Assembly: GCF_003431975.1 (NCBI RefSeq)
Contig: NZ_CP027116.1
Span: forward strand, 3,720,001-3,784,000
Reading direction: 5' to 3'
Source: Bacillus pumilus
GTDB lineage: Bacteria > Bacillota > Bacilli > Bacillales > Bacillaceae
Length of the DNA stretch: 64,000 nt
In this document: one piece after another, positions 44,181-53,756 of the stretch
How the letters are laid out: each line of letters opens with the position of its first letter
How positions within the stretch are numbered: the first letter of the stretch is position 1
Notes under the pieces: model-generated
Seen by the model: only the letters and a program-made list of their open reading frames with translations
Databases searched by the model: none
What the model was told of the DNA's origin: nothing
Translations under genes and position numbers: made by a program

Positions 44181-45125
44181 CTATTTTGTGACATTTAAAA
44201 GAGCCCTTGCTGTATGCTGGTCAATGATCAATATGTTCGCATATTTTCCTCTTAGTGCCCCATGGATGGAAGCAACTTTGCGATGTCCGCCAGCAACAAG
44301 TATAGAGCGTTCTTTTGTTCTTAAGTCATCAAGCTCCACGCCAATTGTGCGATTGTTAATCGCTTCACTGCAAATGCGTCCATCTTGATCATAAAAGCGC
44401 GAGCAAATGTCTCCGACACTGGATTCCTTGAGGAGCGCTTTTTCTTCTTCACGAAAATAACCAAGTCTAAACAAAAGGGCTTCATCTCTGACCGTTCCAA
44501 CAGTAAACACCGCAACATTGGCTTGCTTCCCCATTTCAATGATGCGCTGAATATGTCTGTCCTGCTCAACCATCTCCTTGACCTCAGCGCTATCAAATAC
44601 AACAGGAAGCGGTAAATAGCGCGGTGCTGTTTGAAATGCCTCAGCAAACAGCTGAATGGTTTCTGCAGAATATGTATTCACATGGGAATGGCTGATTCCG
44701 CCCTTGAGCTGGACAACCTCTACACCTTTTACCTGTTTAGGTTGCATCTTTTGTGCAATTTGATACATGGTGGTTCCCCAGCTCACACCAACGATATCAC
44801 CGTCTTTCACTGTGTCTTGCAAGTAATCTGCACCAAAACGGCTCAAGTAATCGGTGATCGTTGGATAGTCGTCTTTAGGCGAAAACACCACATGAGCTTC
44901 AAGCAGGTCATATTTTTCCTTGAGCAATGAAGACAGCTCATTTAAATCCTCAAACGGGTCCATGACCGTAATCTGGACGTACCCTTTCTCTTTCGCATAT
45001 TGAAGCAGCCGAGACACAGTTGGTCTTGACAGGTCGAGCTGTTTGGCAATTTCCTGCTGGCTGTAATCGGATAAATAATAAAGCCTTGCCGCTTCAATAC
45101 TCAGCTGCTGTTTCTCCCGATCCAT
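44181..45125 (-). CDS. deoR: DeoR (SorC-family) deoxyribonucleoside regulator
   Basis: A 314-aa repressor. The N-terminal HTH (about 5-50: LSDYSQQEIAKQLDLSRPTVSRLLQYAKEKG) and the C-terminal SorC sugar-binding domain (from about 58; DGDIVGVSWGTT near 118, VAGGHRKVASIHGALRGKY near 275) are clear. It represses deoC-nupC-pdp and is released by deoxyribose-5-phosphate, the DeoC substrate. Same length class as B. subtilis DeoR (313). Copies of the TGAACA half site also occur in front of this gene near 45163 and 45183, suggesting autoregulation. Confidence 0.94.
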   Translation of the reverse strand: MDREKQQLSIEAARLYYLSDYSQQEIAKQLDLSRPTVSRLLQYAKEKGYVQITVMDPFEDLNELSSLLKEKYDLLEAHVVFSPKDDYPTITDYLSRFGADYLQDTVKDGDIVGVSWGTTMYQIAQKMQPKQVKGVEVVQLKGGISHSHVNTYSAETIQLFAEAFQTAPRYLPLPVVFDSAEVKEMVEQDRHIQRIIEMGKQANVAVFTVGTVRDEALLFRLGYFREEEKALLKESSVGDICSRFYDQDGRICSEAINNRTIGVELDDLRTKERSILVAGGHRKVASIHGALRGKYANILIIDQHTARALLNVTK

Positions 45126-45185
45126 TCGTACGCCTCCTTTTTTCTTCTATCATAACAAATTGTTCATCTCATCATGCACAAATGT

Positions 45186-46061
45186 TCATTTAAAGAAAAT
45201 CGTATAAGCGGCATGGAAGGTTTCATTCTTCTCTAAAGTTTGAATACCGAACTTCTCCTTGTACTGGCCATTCGTCCCTTCCACATCGGCGATGCCATAC
45301 CAAGGCTCAATACAAACAAAAGGAGCCATTGTGCCCTTTTCTTGATCATAAGGTGACCAAATACCAACGAACGGAAACCCAGTGAGATCGACCTCAACCC
45401 CGTGGCCTGCCTGAGACATCAATGACACTCGGTTGATATGACTAAAGATCATCGCATCATGCTGAAAAAGCTCTGGACGAAGCTGAATCGGTTCTAGCTG
45501 TATCCCTTTTTCTTTCTCCCTAACAAGTGAATTTTTGAGTTCATATTGGGCAGGAAGATGCTCATTAGAAGGCGTCAATGTCAGGGTATAATCTGCTGCG
45601 TGCTCACCTTCAACAAGCGGGACTTGAAATGCGGGGTGTCCTCCGATGGAAAAATACATCGTGTCATCTCCGGCATGATCAATTTCCCAGGAAATCGTCA
45701 GCCCATTTTCTAATAGCTCGTATCGAATACGGGCGGTAAATTCATAAGGATAATGCTCGATATGACGACCTTTGGATTCATATTGAAAGGTCACCGCATG
45801 TTGCGTTTTTTCATATAAATCAAAATCAACATCACGCAAAAATCCATGCTGAGTGAGCTCATAGGTTTGTTCACCTATTTTGTATTGGTCATTCTTTAAT
45901 CGCCCGACAATCGGAAATAAGACAGGCGACACCCTACCCCAATAAGAAGGATCGCCAGACCACATATAGTGACGTCCACTTTCCTTATGAAGCACGTCTC
46001 TAACTTCAGCACCTCTCTCATTGATTTGAATCAATAACTGATCATTTTCAAGTCTTCTCAT
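45186..46061 (-). CDS. Aldose 1-epimerase family protein (LacX-like)
   Basis: A 291-aa beta-sandwich protein of the galactose mutarotase superfamily. Visible features are RVSPVLFPIVGRLKNDQY near 40-57, LTQHGFLRDVDF with the likely catalytic His near 68, SIGGHPAFQVP near 145, and CIEPWYGIAD near 250 with the catalytic Glu. Probably interconverts sugar anomers. The ATG at 46061 is nine bases after AGGAAAGGGG; an ATG three codons earlier abuts it. It lies upstream of deoR on the same strand with a 60-bp gap holding DeoR-like half sites. Confidence 0.85.
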   Translation of the reverse strand: MRRLENDQLLIQINERGAEVRDVLHKESGRHYMWSGDPSYWGRVSPVLFPIVGRLKNDQYKIGEQTYELTQHGFLRDVDFDLYEKTQHAVTFQYESKGRHIEHYPYEFTARIRYELLENGLTISWEIDHAGDDTMYFSIGGHPAFQVPLVEGEHAADYTLTLTPSNEHLPAQYELKNSLVREKEKGIQLEPIQLRPELFQHDAMIFSHINRVSLMSQAGHGVEVDLTGFPFVGIWSPYDQEKGTMAPFVCIEPWYGIADVEGTNGQYKEKFGIQTLEKNETFHAAYTIFFK

Positions 46062-46138
46062 TTCACACATCCCCTTTCCTTCTTCTTTTATTATGACAGG
46101 GATTTTGGTTTTGAGTATTAAAGAGTTCGTTAAAATAA

Positions 46139-46174
46139 AAAAGACTTCTCCCATCTAGGGAAAAGCCTTTAAAA
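46139..46174 (-). terminator. Terminator of an unassigned short transcript
   Basis: Stem GGCTTTTCCC / GGGAGAAGTC followed by TTTTTT on the minus strand. No annotated gene precedes it on that strand, which points to a short transcript from the region 46155-46260. Confidence 0.75.
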
Positions 46175-46256
46175 TTACTTGTTCATTATTTTCTTGTTTA
46201 TCGATGAGCGCATGATATTCCTTCTTTTTTGGTTAATGACGATTTAAAACAATCAT
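46155..46256 (-). pseudogene. Interrupted 33-codon ORF
   Basis: ATG at 46256 with a perfect AGGAGG six bases upstream. The frame reads MIVLNRH, stops at TAA (46233-46235), then continues in frame PKKKEYHALIDKQENNEQVI... to a TAG at 46155-46157 inside the terminator. The codon content after the stop looks protein-like. It may be a decayed small gene, a 7-residue leader peptide, or a regulatory RNA; I recognise no family. The rest of 46257-46516 shows no gene. Confidence 0.4.
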
Positions 46257-46516
46257 CAAAATCCTCCTATATCTGAACGTCTACTAAGGTTTACGTAACA
46301 AATGCGCCCCAGTATCTCACCATTGATCAATTCGATAGCACTTCCATTTTATATGGATGTAACAATATAATAAAGTGATATATGTTATTCGTTTATCTTA
46401 AAATTTTATTAAAAAACTCAAACTAAATGATATGGCTACACGTCTATTATATATACTATCTATTAGTTTCCTTAATTTAAATACAGATGCTTGTCATTAA
46501 TGGGGGATTCATTTTC

Positions 46517-48340
46517 ATGAACAGCAAGGAGAATCGGTTACGTTATATATTAGGATTAGATGGGCTACGAGCCATTGCTGTATTGGCGGTCATTGCATAT
46601 CACTTACATATCGGACCTGCGAGCGGCGGGTTTCTTGGCGTTGATTTGTTTTTTGTGATATCTGGTTACTTGATTACAACGATCTTGTTACATAAGCAGG
46701 ATTTAGGTTATCAAGAGCTTTTGCCGTTTTGGATGGGGCGGATCAGAAGGCTTCTTCCAGCGGCTTACGTGATGATTTTTTTAACTGTCAGCTGGTGTGC
46801 AATTGCGGGTTCGAATGCACTATTGTCCATTCGTGGCGATGCCTTATCGTCCTTTTTTTATGTCAGTAACTGGTGGTATATTTTCCATCAGCTATCTTAT
46901 TTTGATAGCTTTAATGCGATATCTCCACTGAAAAATTTGTGGTCTTTGGCAATAGAAGAGCAATTTTATATCATATGGCCGGTACTATTGATTGCAGGAC
47001 TAAAATGGGTGAAAAACAGATCCCATCTGCCAATGATCACGTTTGGTCTTGCACTTGTTTCCGCCTTATGGATGGCGATTCTTTATTCACCAGATACGGA
47101 TCCAAGTAGGGTTTATTACGGAACAGATACGCGTGCATTTGCGCTCCTGATCGGGTGCACCCTTGCATTTGTATGGCCCATGCAAAGACTGTCCAGCAAA
47201 AAGTTACTTCCCGTTGGCAGACGTATTTTACATATCGCTGGTTTTGGTTCGTTTGCGGTTTTTCTTCTATGTGTTTATGCAGTGGACGAATTTGACGGCT
47301 TTCTCTATCAAGGCGGCATGCTGTTATTCTGTTTTAATGCAGCGATTTTAATTGCATGCATCAGCCACCCTGCAAGTCTTTTGGGGAAATGGCTCTCCTA
47401 TCAGCCGCTCGTCTGGCTTGGAAAGCGTTCATATGGCATTTACCTGTGGCATTATCCCATCATCGTACTGACCACACCGGTCATTGAAATTGGACAGCCT
47501 TCTATGGGACGTGTTGCATTGCAGCTCATTGCCATTTTACTCATTGCAGAGGCTTCTTATCGCTTCATCGAACAGCCGATTCGCAAGCTTGGCTTCAGAC
47601 AATATTTTGCCTCCTGGTCTATTTGGAAAAAGGGATTCAAACAATGGTCTACATCTCATAAAGTGTTCCTTGGAATCGCCGTAGCTCTCTTGATCTTATT
47701 TACCATTGGCATGTCCAGTTCTTCCCATAAGTCCCCACATGCCAAGGAAGTGACACAAATTAAGACGGCACCGAAAAAGGCAGGAGACTCATCGGAATCA
47801 AATGCGAAGAAAAAGAAAGAGAAACACGAGAAAAAAGCAGCAGATCAGAAGCAGTTTCAACAAGTTCTTGCAGTTGGTGATTCCGTTATGCTGGACATTG
47901 CGCCGAATCTTGAAAAAGCATATGCACAAATCACCATTGATGCGAAGGTTGGCAGACAAATGAATGAAGCCGTCAGTATCGCCCCTCAATATGCTTCATT
48001 TAATCAATCTAATGCCGCTGTTATTATTGAGCTTGGCACGAATGGTTATTTTACCGAGGGCACGTTGACAGCATTCATTCAGAAATTTTCAAAGGCGCAC
48101 ATTTTCCTTGTAAACACGAGAGTCCCAAGATCTTGGGAAAATGATGTGAATGCCGTCATTCAGCGTGTGGCCGATCAACATGCCAATGTGACCCTAGTCG
48201 ATTGGCATTCAGCTGCTACCGGACAGCCATCTTATTTTCAGCCTGATGGTGTTCACCTTTCAACAAAAGGCTCTGACACATTGACCCAGCTCATTACAGC
48301 GAGCATCAAGAAAAAAGGAAATGTGTCATCTTCATCATAA
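46517..48340 (+). CDS. Peptidoglycan/cell-surface O-acetyltransferase (OatA/YrhL-like)
   Basis: A 607-aa membrane enzyme. The N-terminal acyltransferase-3 domain (about 10-385) has some ten membrane helices and the marks LDGLRAIAVLAVIAYHL near 15-30 and FFVISGYLIT near 45. A Lys-rich linker follows, then an extracellular SGNH esterase-like domain (about 440-600) with the catalytic Ser in AVGDSVMLD and the Asp-His pair in PDGVHLS. Such proteins move acetyl groups across the membrane onto muramic acid or teichoic polymers and give lysozyme resistance. The ATG at 46517 follows GGGGGA at nine bases; an ATG ten codons earlier has no site. Monocistronic. Confidence 0.93.
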   Translation: MNSKENRLRYILGLDGLRAIAVLAVIAYHLHIGPASGGFLGVDLFFVISGYLITTILLHKQDLGYQELLPFWMGRIRRLLPAAYVMIFLTVSWCAIAGSNALLSIRGDALSSFFYVSNWWYIFHQLSYFDSFNAISPLKNLWSLAIEEQFYIIWPVLLIAGLKWVKNRSHLPMITFGLALVSALWMAILYSPDTDPSRVYYGTDTRAFALLIGCTLAFVWPMQRLSSKKLLPVGRRILHIAGFGSFAVFLLCVYAVDEFDGFLYQGGMLLFCFNAAILIACISHPASLLGKWLSYQPLVWLGKRSYGIYLWHYPIIVLTTPVIEIGQPSMGRVALQLIAILLIAEASYRFIEQPIRKLGFRQYFASWSIWKKGFKQWSTSHKVFLGIAVALLILFTIGMSSSSHKSPHAKEVTQIKTAPKKAGDSSESNAKKKKEKHEKKAADQKQFQQVLAVGDSVMLDIAPNLEKAYAQITIDAKVGRQMNEAVSIAPQYASFNQSNAAVIIELGTNGYFTEGTLTAFIQKFSKAHIFLVNTRVPRSWENDVNAVIQRVADQHANVTLVDWHSAATGQPSYFQPDGVHLSTKGSDTLTQLITASIKKKGNVSSSS

Positions 48341-48384
48341 GAAGACTAAGAAGACAAAAACGTATTTTTATGGAAGATTAAAAA

Positions 48385-48421
48385 AAGACATGCTCTCCCA
48401 TGATTGGGGACATGTCTTTTT
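48385..48421 (+). terminator. Terminator after the acyltransferase gene
   Basis: Stem AAAAAGACATG...CATGTCTTTTT with inner CTCCCATGATTGGGG. Confidence 0.9.
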
Positions 48422-48460
48422 TGTAATGGATTGCAGGAGCACCTGCAGCACGGAGCTGCA

Positions 48461-49732
48461 TTATGTTTTACTTTTAAGAGACCAAACGACTACAGGTATG
48501 AGAAATAAAGATAAAATTCCTCCGCTTAAAGATAATGTAGCATAACTCGTATTCGCTACGACCATTCCCGAAAGAGCACCGCCAGCAGCACCTGCTAACG
48601 CAATAAAAACATCGAGTGTTCCTTGGGTTTTTGCCCGGGTTGATGGTTCTGTAGAATCAACTATTTGAGCAGTACCACTAATTAAACCAAAGTTCCATCC
48701 CAACCCAAGTAAAGACAGAGCAATGATTAATAGAATCATTGAATCACTTGGTGCGAATGCTGCTAATAAACCAGCAAGTAACAATGTTATGCCCGACGCT
48801 ATGCTCATAGCTGTTCGTCCCAATTTATCTACAAGTACACCCGTGATAGGTGAAGGAAGATACATTGCACCTATATGAAAACCAATCACAATCCCCACTT
48901 CGGCTAATCCATGACCATGATGCTGCATATGGATCGGTGTCATGGTCATGAGTGCAACCATGACAATTTGAGTTAAGATCATAACCGTGGCACCTACTGT
49001 AAGCCCTTTTTTATCTATTTTTTGATCCGCAGAATCTGGTTTATTTCCATGCTCCTGTTCTGCTTTGTAAGCTGCTATTCTTTGGGCAATGACTAACGGA
49101 TCCGGACGCAGCAGAATAAATAGGACAAGACCTGCTACAATAAATGCTGCTGCTGATAAAATAAAGGGACCCCCAAGTGCTGGAACACCAATTGATACGG
49201 CGAATTCACCCATCATTCCAACTAAATTCGGACCTGCTACAGCCCCAAATGTTGTCATGACCATTGTCATACTAATTGCAGTTGCACGTTGTTTAGAATT
49301 CGCTAAGTCAGTCCCAGCATAACGAGCTTGTAAATTTGTGGCTGTTCCTGCGCCGTAAATGAAGAGCGATGCAAATAATAAAATGACACTATTCATCATA
49401 GCTGCAATCACAACACCAATTGCTCCGAGCCCCCCAACAACAAAACCTGTCGATAAACCGATGCATCGTCCATAACGTTGTGAAATCTTTCCTACAATGA
49501 AAGCTGCCAAAGCTGACCCCAAAGTAAATAAAGCGATTGGGACTCCTGCATAGGCTTCAGTTCCAAGCATTTGTTGAGCTAAAAGTGCACCTACCGTAAT
49601 CCCTGCGGCTAGTCCAGCCCCTCCAAATATTTGCGATAGACTTACAACGAACAATACTCGTTTATATAATTTTTTCAATTTTTGGGGTGAATCTATATAA
49701 TTCTTAACTATAACTTGTTCTGTATTTAACAC
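48461..49732 (-). CDS. MFS transporter, probable drug exporter
   Basis: A 423-aa protein with twelve hydrophobic helices in two bundles of six and a hydrophilic middle loop (about 210-240). The MFS motif A-like sequence GKISQRYGRCIGL lies near 82 and its counterpart GVLVDKLGRTAMS near 295. Substrate unknown. The GTG at 49732 has only a weak ribosome binding site, so the start may be further downstream. Single gene. Confidence 0.85.
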   Translation of the reverse strand: MLNTEQVIVKNYIDSPQKLKKLYKRVLFVVSLSQIFGGAGLAAGITVGALLAQQMLGTEAYAGVPIALFTLGSALAAFIVGKISQRYGRCIGLSTGFVVGGLGAIGVVIAAMMNSVILLFASLFIYGAGTATNLQARYAGTDLANSKQRATAISMTMVMTTFGAVAGPNLVGMMGEFAVSIGVPALGGPFILSAAAFIVAGLVLFILLRPDPLVIAQRIAAYKAEQEHGNKPDSADQKIDKKGLTVGATVMILTQIVMVALMTMTPIHMQHHGHGLAEVGIVIGFHIGAMYLPSPITGVLVDKLGRTAMSIASGITLLLAGLLAAFAPSDSMILLIIALSLLGLGWNFGLISGTAQIVDSTEPSTRAKTQGTLDVFIALAGAAGGALSGMVVANTSYATLSLSGGILSLFLIPVVVWSLKSKT

Positions 49733-49965
49733 TTGTAAACACCCACTTGAAATTTATTTGCAAAGCGTAACCATTTTATCAGTTCAGTCTACAATCCTCC
49801 ATTTGAATCTCTTGCACTCTCGATCATTTACACCTTGATTTTCAAGCGGATCATGAATAAAACTGCGACATGACTGATCTTTTCTTTTGAGCTGACGTGT
49901 ATCTTTTGTAAAGTATGAAGATGTTTTCATCTCGTTACCCAGTCTAGCATCCTGCTAGTCTTCTT
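49733..49965. other. Intergenic stretch, no gene seen
   Basis: 233 bases between the MFS gene and the saccharopine-dehydrogenase-like gene. No ORF with a ribosome binding site and no clear terminator hairpin. Confidence 0.5.
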
Positions 49966-51063
49966 TTATGGCGTTAAAAGACTGGCCCTCAATGCTAATG
50001 CCTGCTTTTCCTTCGTTTTTTGATCCACCAACGCAAAATCACCATTCTCATGCGCTAATGAAAATAATTCTTCGATATGAAAAACACCTGTCTGAAACCG
50101 CCTGCTCAATAAATGCAATGCCGCAGCACTGGCGACTTGAGCTGTTGCTTGAGACTCATCGCGCCCTTTTATTCCAAGGGCTGCTTGATGAATCTTGTTG
50201 CCCTCCATTCCTGTCGCTTCCACTTTCACTGCATATTGATCTGTACCCATTCGAGCAGATTGAATCATGGAAATCGCTCGTTCCTTGATTTTCGGCACAG
50301 TGAGAAGTGACGTCATCCCAAGGCTCCTTGTGAAAGCAAATGCACGTGTCGCCGCGCGAGAATCAAAACAGAGCCTTGTCGTCACAGAAGGCACGTGGAG
50401 CGTCGACGGCAATGTCTGCTGGTCAGAGAAAGGGAACTGATAGGCTTGCCGCTTTCCAAATTTTCCACCAAAATCTACACGTTTGCCTCCAGTAAAGCTT
50501 TTGACTCTTTTACGCTGATGATGCTTAGTAAGCACATAGTCAGTATGGACATGATCAAGCGTCCATTCAATGGCGGCTTTTCCATGCTGATCACCCAATC
50601 CAAGCATAATCCCTATATCTATTTGATTCACTGATGAGAGCATAGATGCTGCTTTCGCTGATAATAAATTCGTAAGGCCAGGCGCAAGCCCGACACTAAG
50701 CAAAGCCGTTGCACTGATACGGCGTTGATCTAGCTTTGCCACCCGTTCCATGTACATCCCCTTTGCGGAGATATCTATATAATCAATGCCTGATCGCAGA
50801 ACTGTTTCAGCAAATGAAGGATCCTCTTGATCAAGACACATGATCACTAGCTTTGTTTTATCCATCCATTCCGAATATGACGGATCACTGACATCTAGTT
50901 GATAGGGACGAACTTTCCCTCTTGTCTGGCGTGAAAATGTCTCCGCCTTCTCATAGCTTCTTCCTGCCGCAACAATTTGCCCGGGATACACTTCGTTTAG
51001 TTGAAGACATATTTGCTGTCCAACATGACCATAACCGCCAATCACCATCACCTGTGTTCTCAT
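49966..51063 (-). CDS. Saccharopine dehydrogenase-like oxidoreductase
   Basis: A 365-aa NAD(P)-binding protein. The Rossmann motif VIGGYGHVGQQI lies at residues 7-18, followed by VAAGRSYEKA; the GLAPGLTNLLS block near 128 is typical of saccharopine dehydrogenase/YetN-type proteins. Its substrate is unknown. Its ATG overlaps the stop of the methyltransferase gene as ATGA, so the two proteins are made together and probably act in one pathway. Confidence 0.82.
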   Translation of the reverse strand: MRTQVMVIGGYGHVGQQICLQLNEVYPGQIVAAGRSYEKAETFSRQTRGKVRPYQLDVSDPSYSEWMDKTKLVIMCLDQEDPSFAETVLRSGIDYIDISAKGMYMERVAKLDQRRISATALLSVGLAPGLTNLLSAKAASMLSSVNQIDIGIMLGLGDQHGKAAIEWTLDHVHTDYVLTKHHQRKRVKSFTGGKRVDFGGKFGKRQAYQFPFSDQQTLPSTLHVPSVTTRLCFDSRAATRAFAFTRSLGMTSLLTVPKIKERAISMIQSARMGTDQYAVKVEATGMEGNKIHQAALGIKGRDESQATAQVASAAALHLLSRRFQTGVFHIEELFSLAHENGDFALVDQKTKEKQALALRASLLTP

Positions 51064-51767
51064 TTCTCATCCGCCTCACTATGACCTCTTTTGCAAACAA
51101 GCCCCTTGATCATCCCTGCCTGAAAATAAGGTCTGATGTCTTCAAATCCTGCTTCGATTAATTCTTCCCTTATCTCTTCCTCAGGAACTGGGTGTGTCGA
51201 GCATCCCAACCTGTTTTGAAAGGAGGTAAACATATCTTTTTCTAGGCCATGCCGCTGCATGAAAAGCGAAAGCATGTGAAGCTCCTGTTGAAATGCATGG
51301 GACTTCATCTCTCCCCCTATAAATGCCAACACAAATGGTGCATCTGATTGAAGCCTGCGGGCAATCTCCTTTAAAAAAGGCAGCCGCTTTTCTACAAAAT
51401 GAATCACAAGCAGATTCACCGCAGCATCGTAAACAGGTTCAGCAGAAACCTTATCTAATGAGGTCTCATGCCATGTGACACGCGCTTCCACCTGAAGCTG
51501 TGCAACTCGCCTTTTCGCCATATTCAACATAGAAGATGACGGGTCGACCCCTGTGATAAGCCAGTCTTCTTTTCTTTGAAGCATGTTGATGATCTCTTCT
51601 CCCCCGCCCGCTCCGACAGTTAGAATGCGAGGGGCCGTTCCCTTTAATTCAGTTTCTAATACGTCTATTGTTAATTCATGCAATAGTTGGTAGCCGGGTA
51701 CTTTATGGGCAATCGTGGCTGCGTATGATTCGGCCACGGGATCGTGCCAATCTTGGTTTTCTGTCAT
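51060..51767 (-). CDS. SAM-dependent class I methyltransferase
   Basis: A 235-aa enzyme. Motif I ILTVGAGGGEE near 45, motif II ITGVDPSSSMLNMAK near 70 and a post-motif AAVNLLVIHFVEKR near 115 define the SAM-binding fold. Substrate unknown. Divergent from the LuxR-type regulator, with 129 bp between starts, and overlapping the oxidoreductase gene. The ATG has GGAGG eight bases upstream. Confidence 0.85.
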   Translation of the reverse strand: MTENQDWHDPVAESYAATIAHKVPGYQLLHELTIDVLETELKGTAPRILTVGAGGGEEIINMLQRKEDWLITGVDPSSSMLNMAKRRVAQLQVEARVTWHETSLDKVSAEPVYDAAVNLLVIHFVEKRLPFLKEIARRLQSDAPFVLAFIGGEMKSHAFQQELHMLSLFMQRHGLEKDMFTSFQNRLGCSTHPVPEEEIREELIEAGFEDIRPYFQAGMIKGLVCKRGHSEADEK

Positions 51768-51896
51768 GTCCTTCTCCTCCAGTTCCTTTCCGCTTTACAT
51801 CGTTTCCTGTACACTAACGGTATGATATCTTTATTGTAAAAAGAGACATCAGGAAAAACGATCCCTAAAAGTGGGGATTTTTGAGGAGGAGATCAT

Positions 51897-52907
51897 GTGA
51901 CCAACCCAGCCATTCATTTTCAGCAGCTGAGACAACATATCCGGGACGAGCTTGCTGCCGTCATTGATTTTGATGCTGCCTGTATCACGACAATCGATCC
52001 AGCTACTCTCCTCTCGACAGGTTCCTTCACAGATGAATCGATCGAAGAAATTCATGACAAGCTGTTTCAAAATGAATTCTTAAAAAAAGACGTACATCAG
52101 CATGAGTCTCTAGCTAAAGGACCTATTCATGCTGCGAGCTTAGTCCAAAGCGGAGAATACCTCAACAGTGAACGCTATCAGCACATTTTATTACCTAAAG
52201 GGTGGTCTGATGAATTGCGGGCAGCCCTTGTGATTGAAGGAGAATGCTGGGGGATTGCCAGCCTATATCGTCTAAAGGACAAGGAACCTTTTCAAGCACA
52301 AGATATCCGGGCGGTCATCGAGCAAACACCTAGACTCGCAGCCAAGCTAAGAGATGAACTTTTCAAGAAAAGAGATATAGAAGAGGATGACGCCGTGGAG
52401 CAGCAAGGTTTCCTCATTCTCTCCCACGATTACAATCTTCTTTATGGAAATGAGACGGGTCTTCATTGGCTTGAGACGTTTCAAGCCTTTGAACAAATCC
52501 ATGACAAGGCGACCATGCCACGCCCGTTCAGAGCATTAGGGGCAAAAATTTTATACGGCAACATCGAACAAACAGCCGCAAGCATGACGAGATTGCCTAC
52601 AGGGCTGTTCATCTCCCTTCAAGCATTTAGGTTAGCACAGGGAGCCGGGCAAGAAGAAGCGGCTTTTATGATTCACATCAAGAGAGCCCAAACCAATGAT
52701 ATTCTTCCTTATGCAGCAAAAACATACCGGCTGACAGAAAGAGAGATGAACGTCCTCGACTGCTTATTAAAGGGCCAGTCTACAAAGGAAATTGCCAGTA
52801 CATTATTTATTTCAACCCATACCGTCCATGATCATGTGAAAGCGATGCTACAAAAGACAAATTTAAGCAGCAGAAGGATGCTCGTTTACTTTTTCTCTCA
52901 CATATAA
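51897..52907 (+). CDS. LuxR-family transcriptional regulator
   Basis: A 336-aa regulator. The C-terminal 60 residues are a LuxR/GerE HTH (LTEREMNVLDCLLKGQSTKEIASTLFISTHTVHDHVKAML, described from about 272). The N-terminal part (about 1-170) is GAF-like in appearance (DFDAACITTIDPATLLSTGSF, GECWGIASLYR) and presumably binds a ligand. GTG start with GAGGAGGAG upstream. Divergent from the methyltransferase/oxidoreductase pair, which it may control. Confidence 0.88.
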   Translation: MTNPAIHFQQLRQHIRDELAAVIDFDAACITTIDPATLLSTGSFTDESIEEIHDKLFQNEFLKKDVHQHESLAKGPIHAASLVQSGEYLNSERYQHILLPKGWSDELRAALVIEGECWGIASLYRLKDKEPFQAQDIRAVIEQTPRLAAKLRDELFKKRDIEEDDAVEQQGFLILSHDYNLLYGNETGLHWLETFQAFEQIHDKATMPRPFRALGAKILYGNIEQTAASMTRLPTGLFISLQAFRLAQGAGQEEAAFMIHIKRAQTNDILPYAAKTYRLTEREMNVLDCLLKGQSTKEIASTLFISTHTVHDHVKAMLQKTNLSSRRMLVYFFSHI

Positions 52908-52942
52908 AAAAGCGGCTACCTCACTGGTAGACCGCTTGTTTG
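52906..52942. terminator. Bidirectional terminator
   Basis: Stem AAGCGGCTACC-tcact-GGTAGACCGCTT between the convergent LuxR-type and Cof-phosphatase genes. Confidence 0.85.
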
Positions 52943-52943
52943 T

Positions 52944-53756
52944 TTATTTTCCTAGAACTAACTCATGCAGAACATGTGCTACTCCGGCTTCATTATTTGA
53001 TTTTGTCACAACATCTGCTACGGCTTTGACATCATCAATGGCATTTCCCATAGCAACACCGCAGCCCGCAAATTCCAGCATTGATACGTCGTTCCCATTG
53101 TCACCAATGGCCATGACCTCTTCACGAGCAATCCCCAGCTCTTTCGCTAGAAGCTTCACGGCGTTTCCTTTGCTGACTTCAGGATGCAGGATTTCAAGGA
53201 AGAAATCTGTGCTTTTCACCATCATATATTTGCCTTTCACTTCAGATGGAATGGCTTGTATCGTCTTTTCCAAACGTTCTGGCTGATCAATATACATCAT
53301 CTTTGGAAGTCTCATTGAAGGGTCCGCCTCTTCAACAGGTAAATATTTAAGCGGTAGCTTTGTTAAGTAAGATTCAAGTACTGTGTACTCACTAATATCA
53401 CGGTTCGGCGTGTACAAATGAGCGGAATCGAAATAATGCATCGGTGTATCCAGCTCACGGCTCAGCTTATATAAAGAAGTTAAATCATCATAGGATAACG
53501 TCAATTCTGACACCACTTCATTTGTATGGCTGTTTTGGACAAGTGCCCCATTGTAGGCAATCACGTAATCTCCCTCTTGATTGAGCTGAAGATCATCTAA
53601 ATAACGATTCACTCCGCCAATAGGCCGCCCTGTACATAATACAATTTTCACTCCCTCTGCCTTCGCCTGTTGAATGGCTTCAAACACCTCATTCGGCACC
53701 ATATGTTGATCATTTAATAACGTACCATCCATATCAATTGCAACTAATTTATACAT
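52944..53756 (-). CDS. Cof-type HAD sugar phosphatase (YidA/YxeH-like)
   Basis: A 270-aa cytoplasmic phosphatase of HAD subfamily IIB. Motif 1 IDMDGTLLND has the nucleophile Asp8 and general acid Asp10; motif 2 is LCTGRP near 41-46, and motif 4 IGDNGNDVSML near 218. Closely similar along its length to E. coli YidA, which dephosphorylates sugar phosphates. Monocistronic. Confidence 0.92.
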   Translation of the reverse strand: MYKLVAIDMDGTLLNDQHMVPNEVFEAIQQAKAEGVKIVLCTGRPIGGVNRYLDDLQLNQEGDYVIAYNGALVQNSHTNEVVSELTLSYDDLTSLYKLSRELDTPMHYFDSAHLYTPNRDISEYTVLESYLTKLPLKYLPVEEADPSMRLPKMMYIDQPERLEKTIQAIPSEVKGKYMMVKSTDFFLEILHPEVSKGNAVKLLAKELGIAREEVMAIGDNGNDVSMLEFAGCGVAMGNAIDDVKAVADVVTKSNNEAGVAHVLHELVLGK

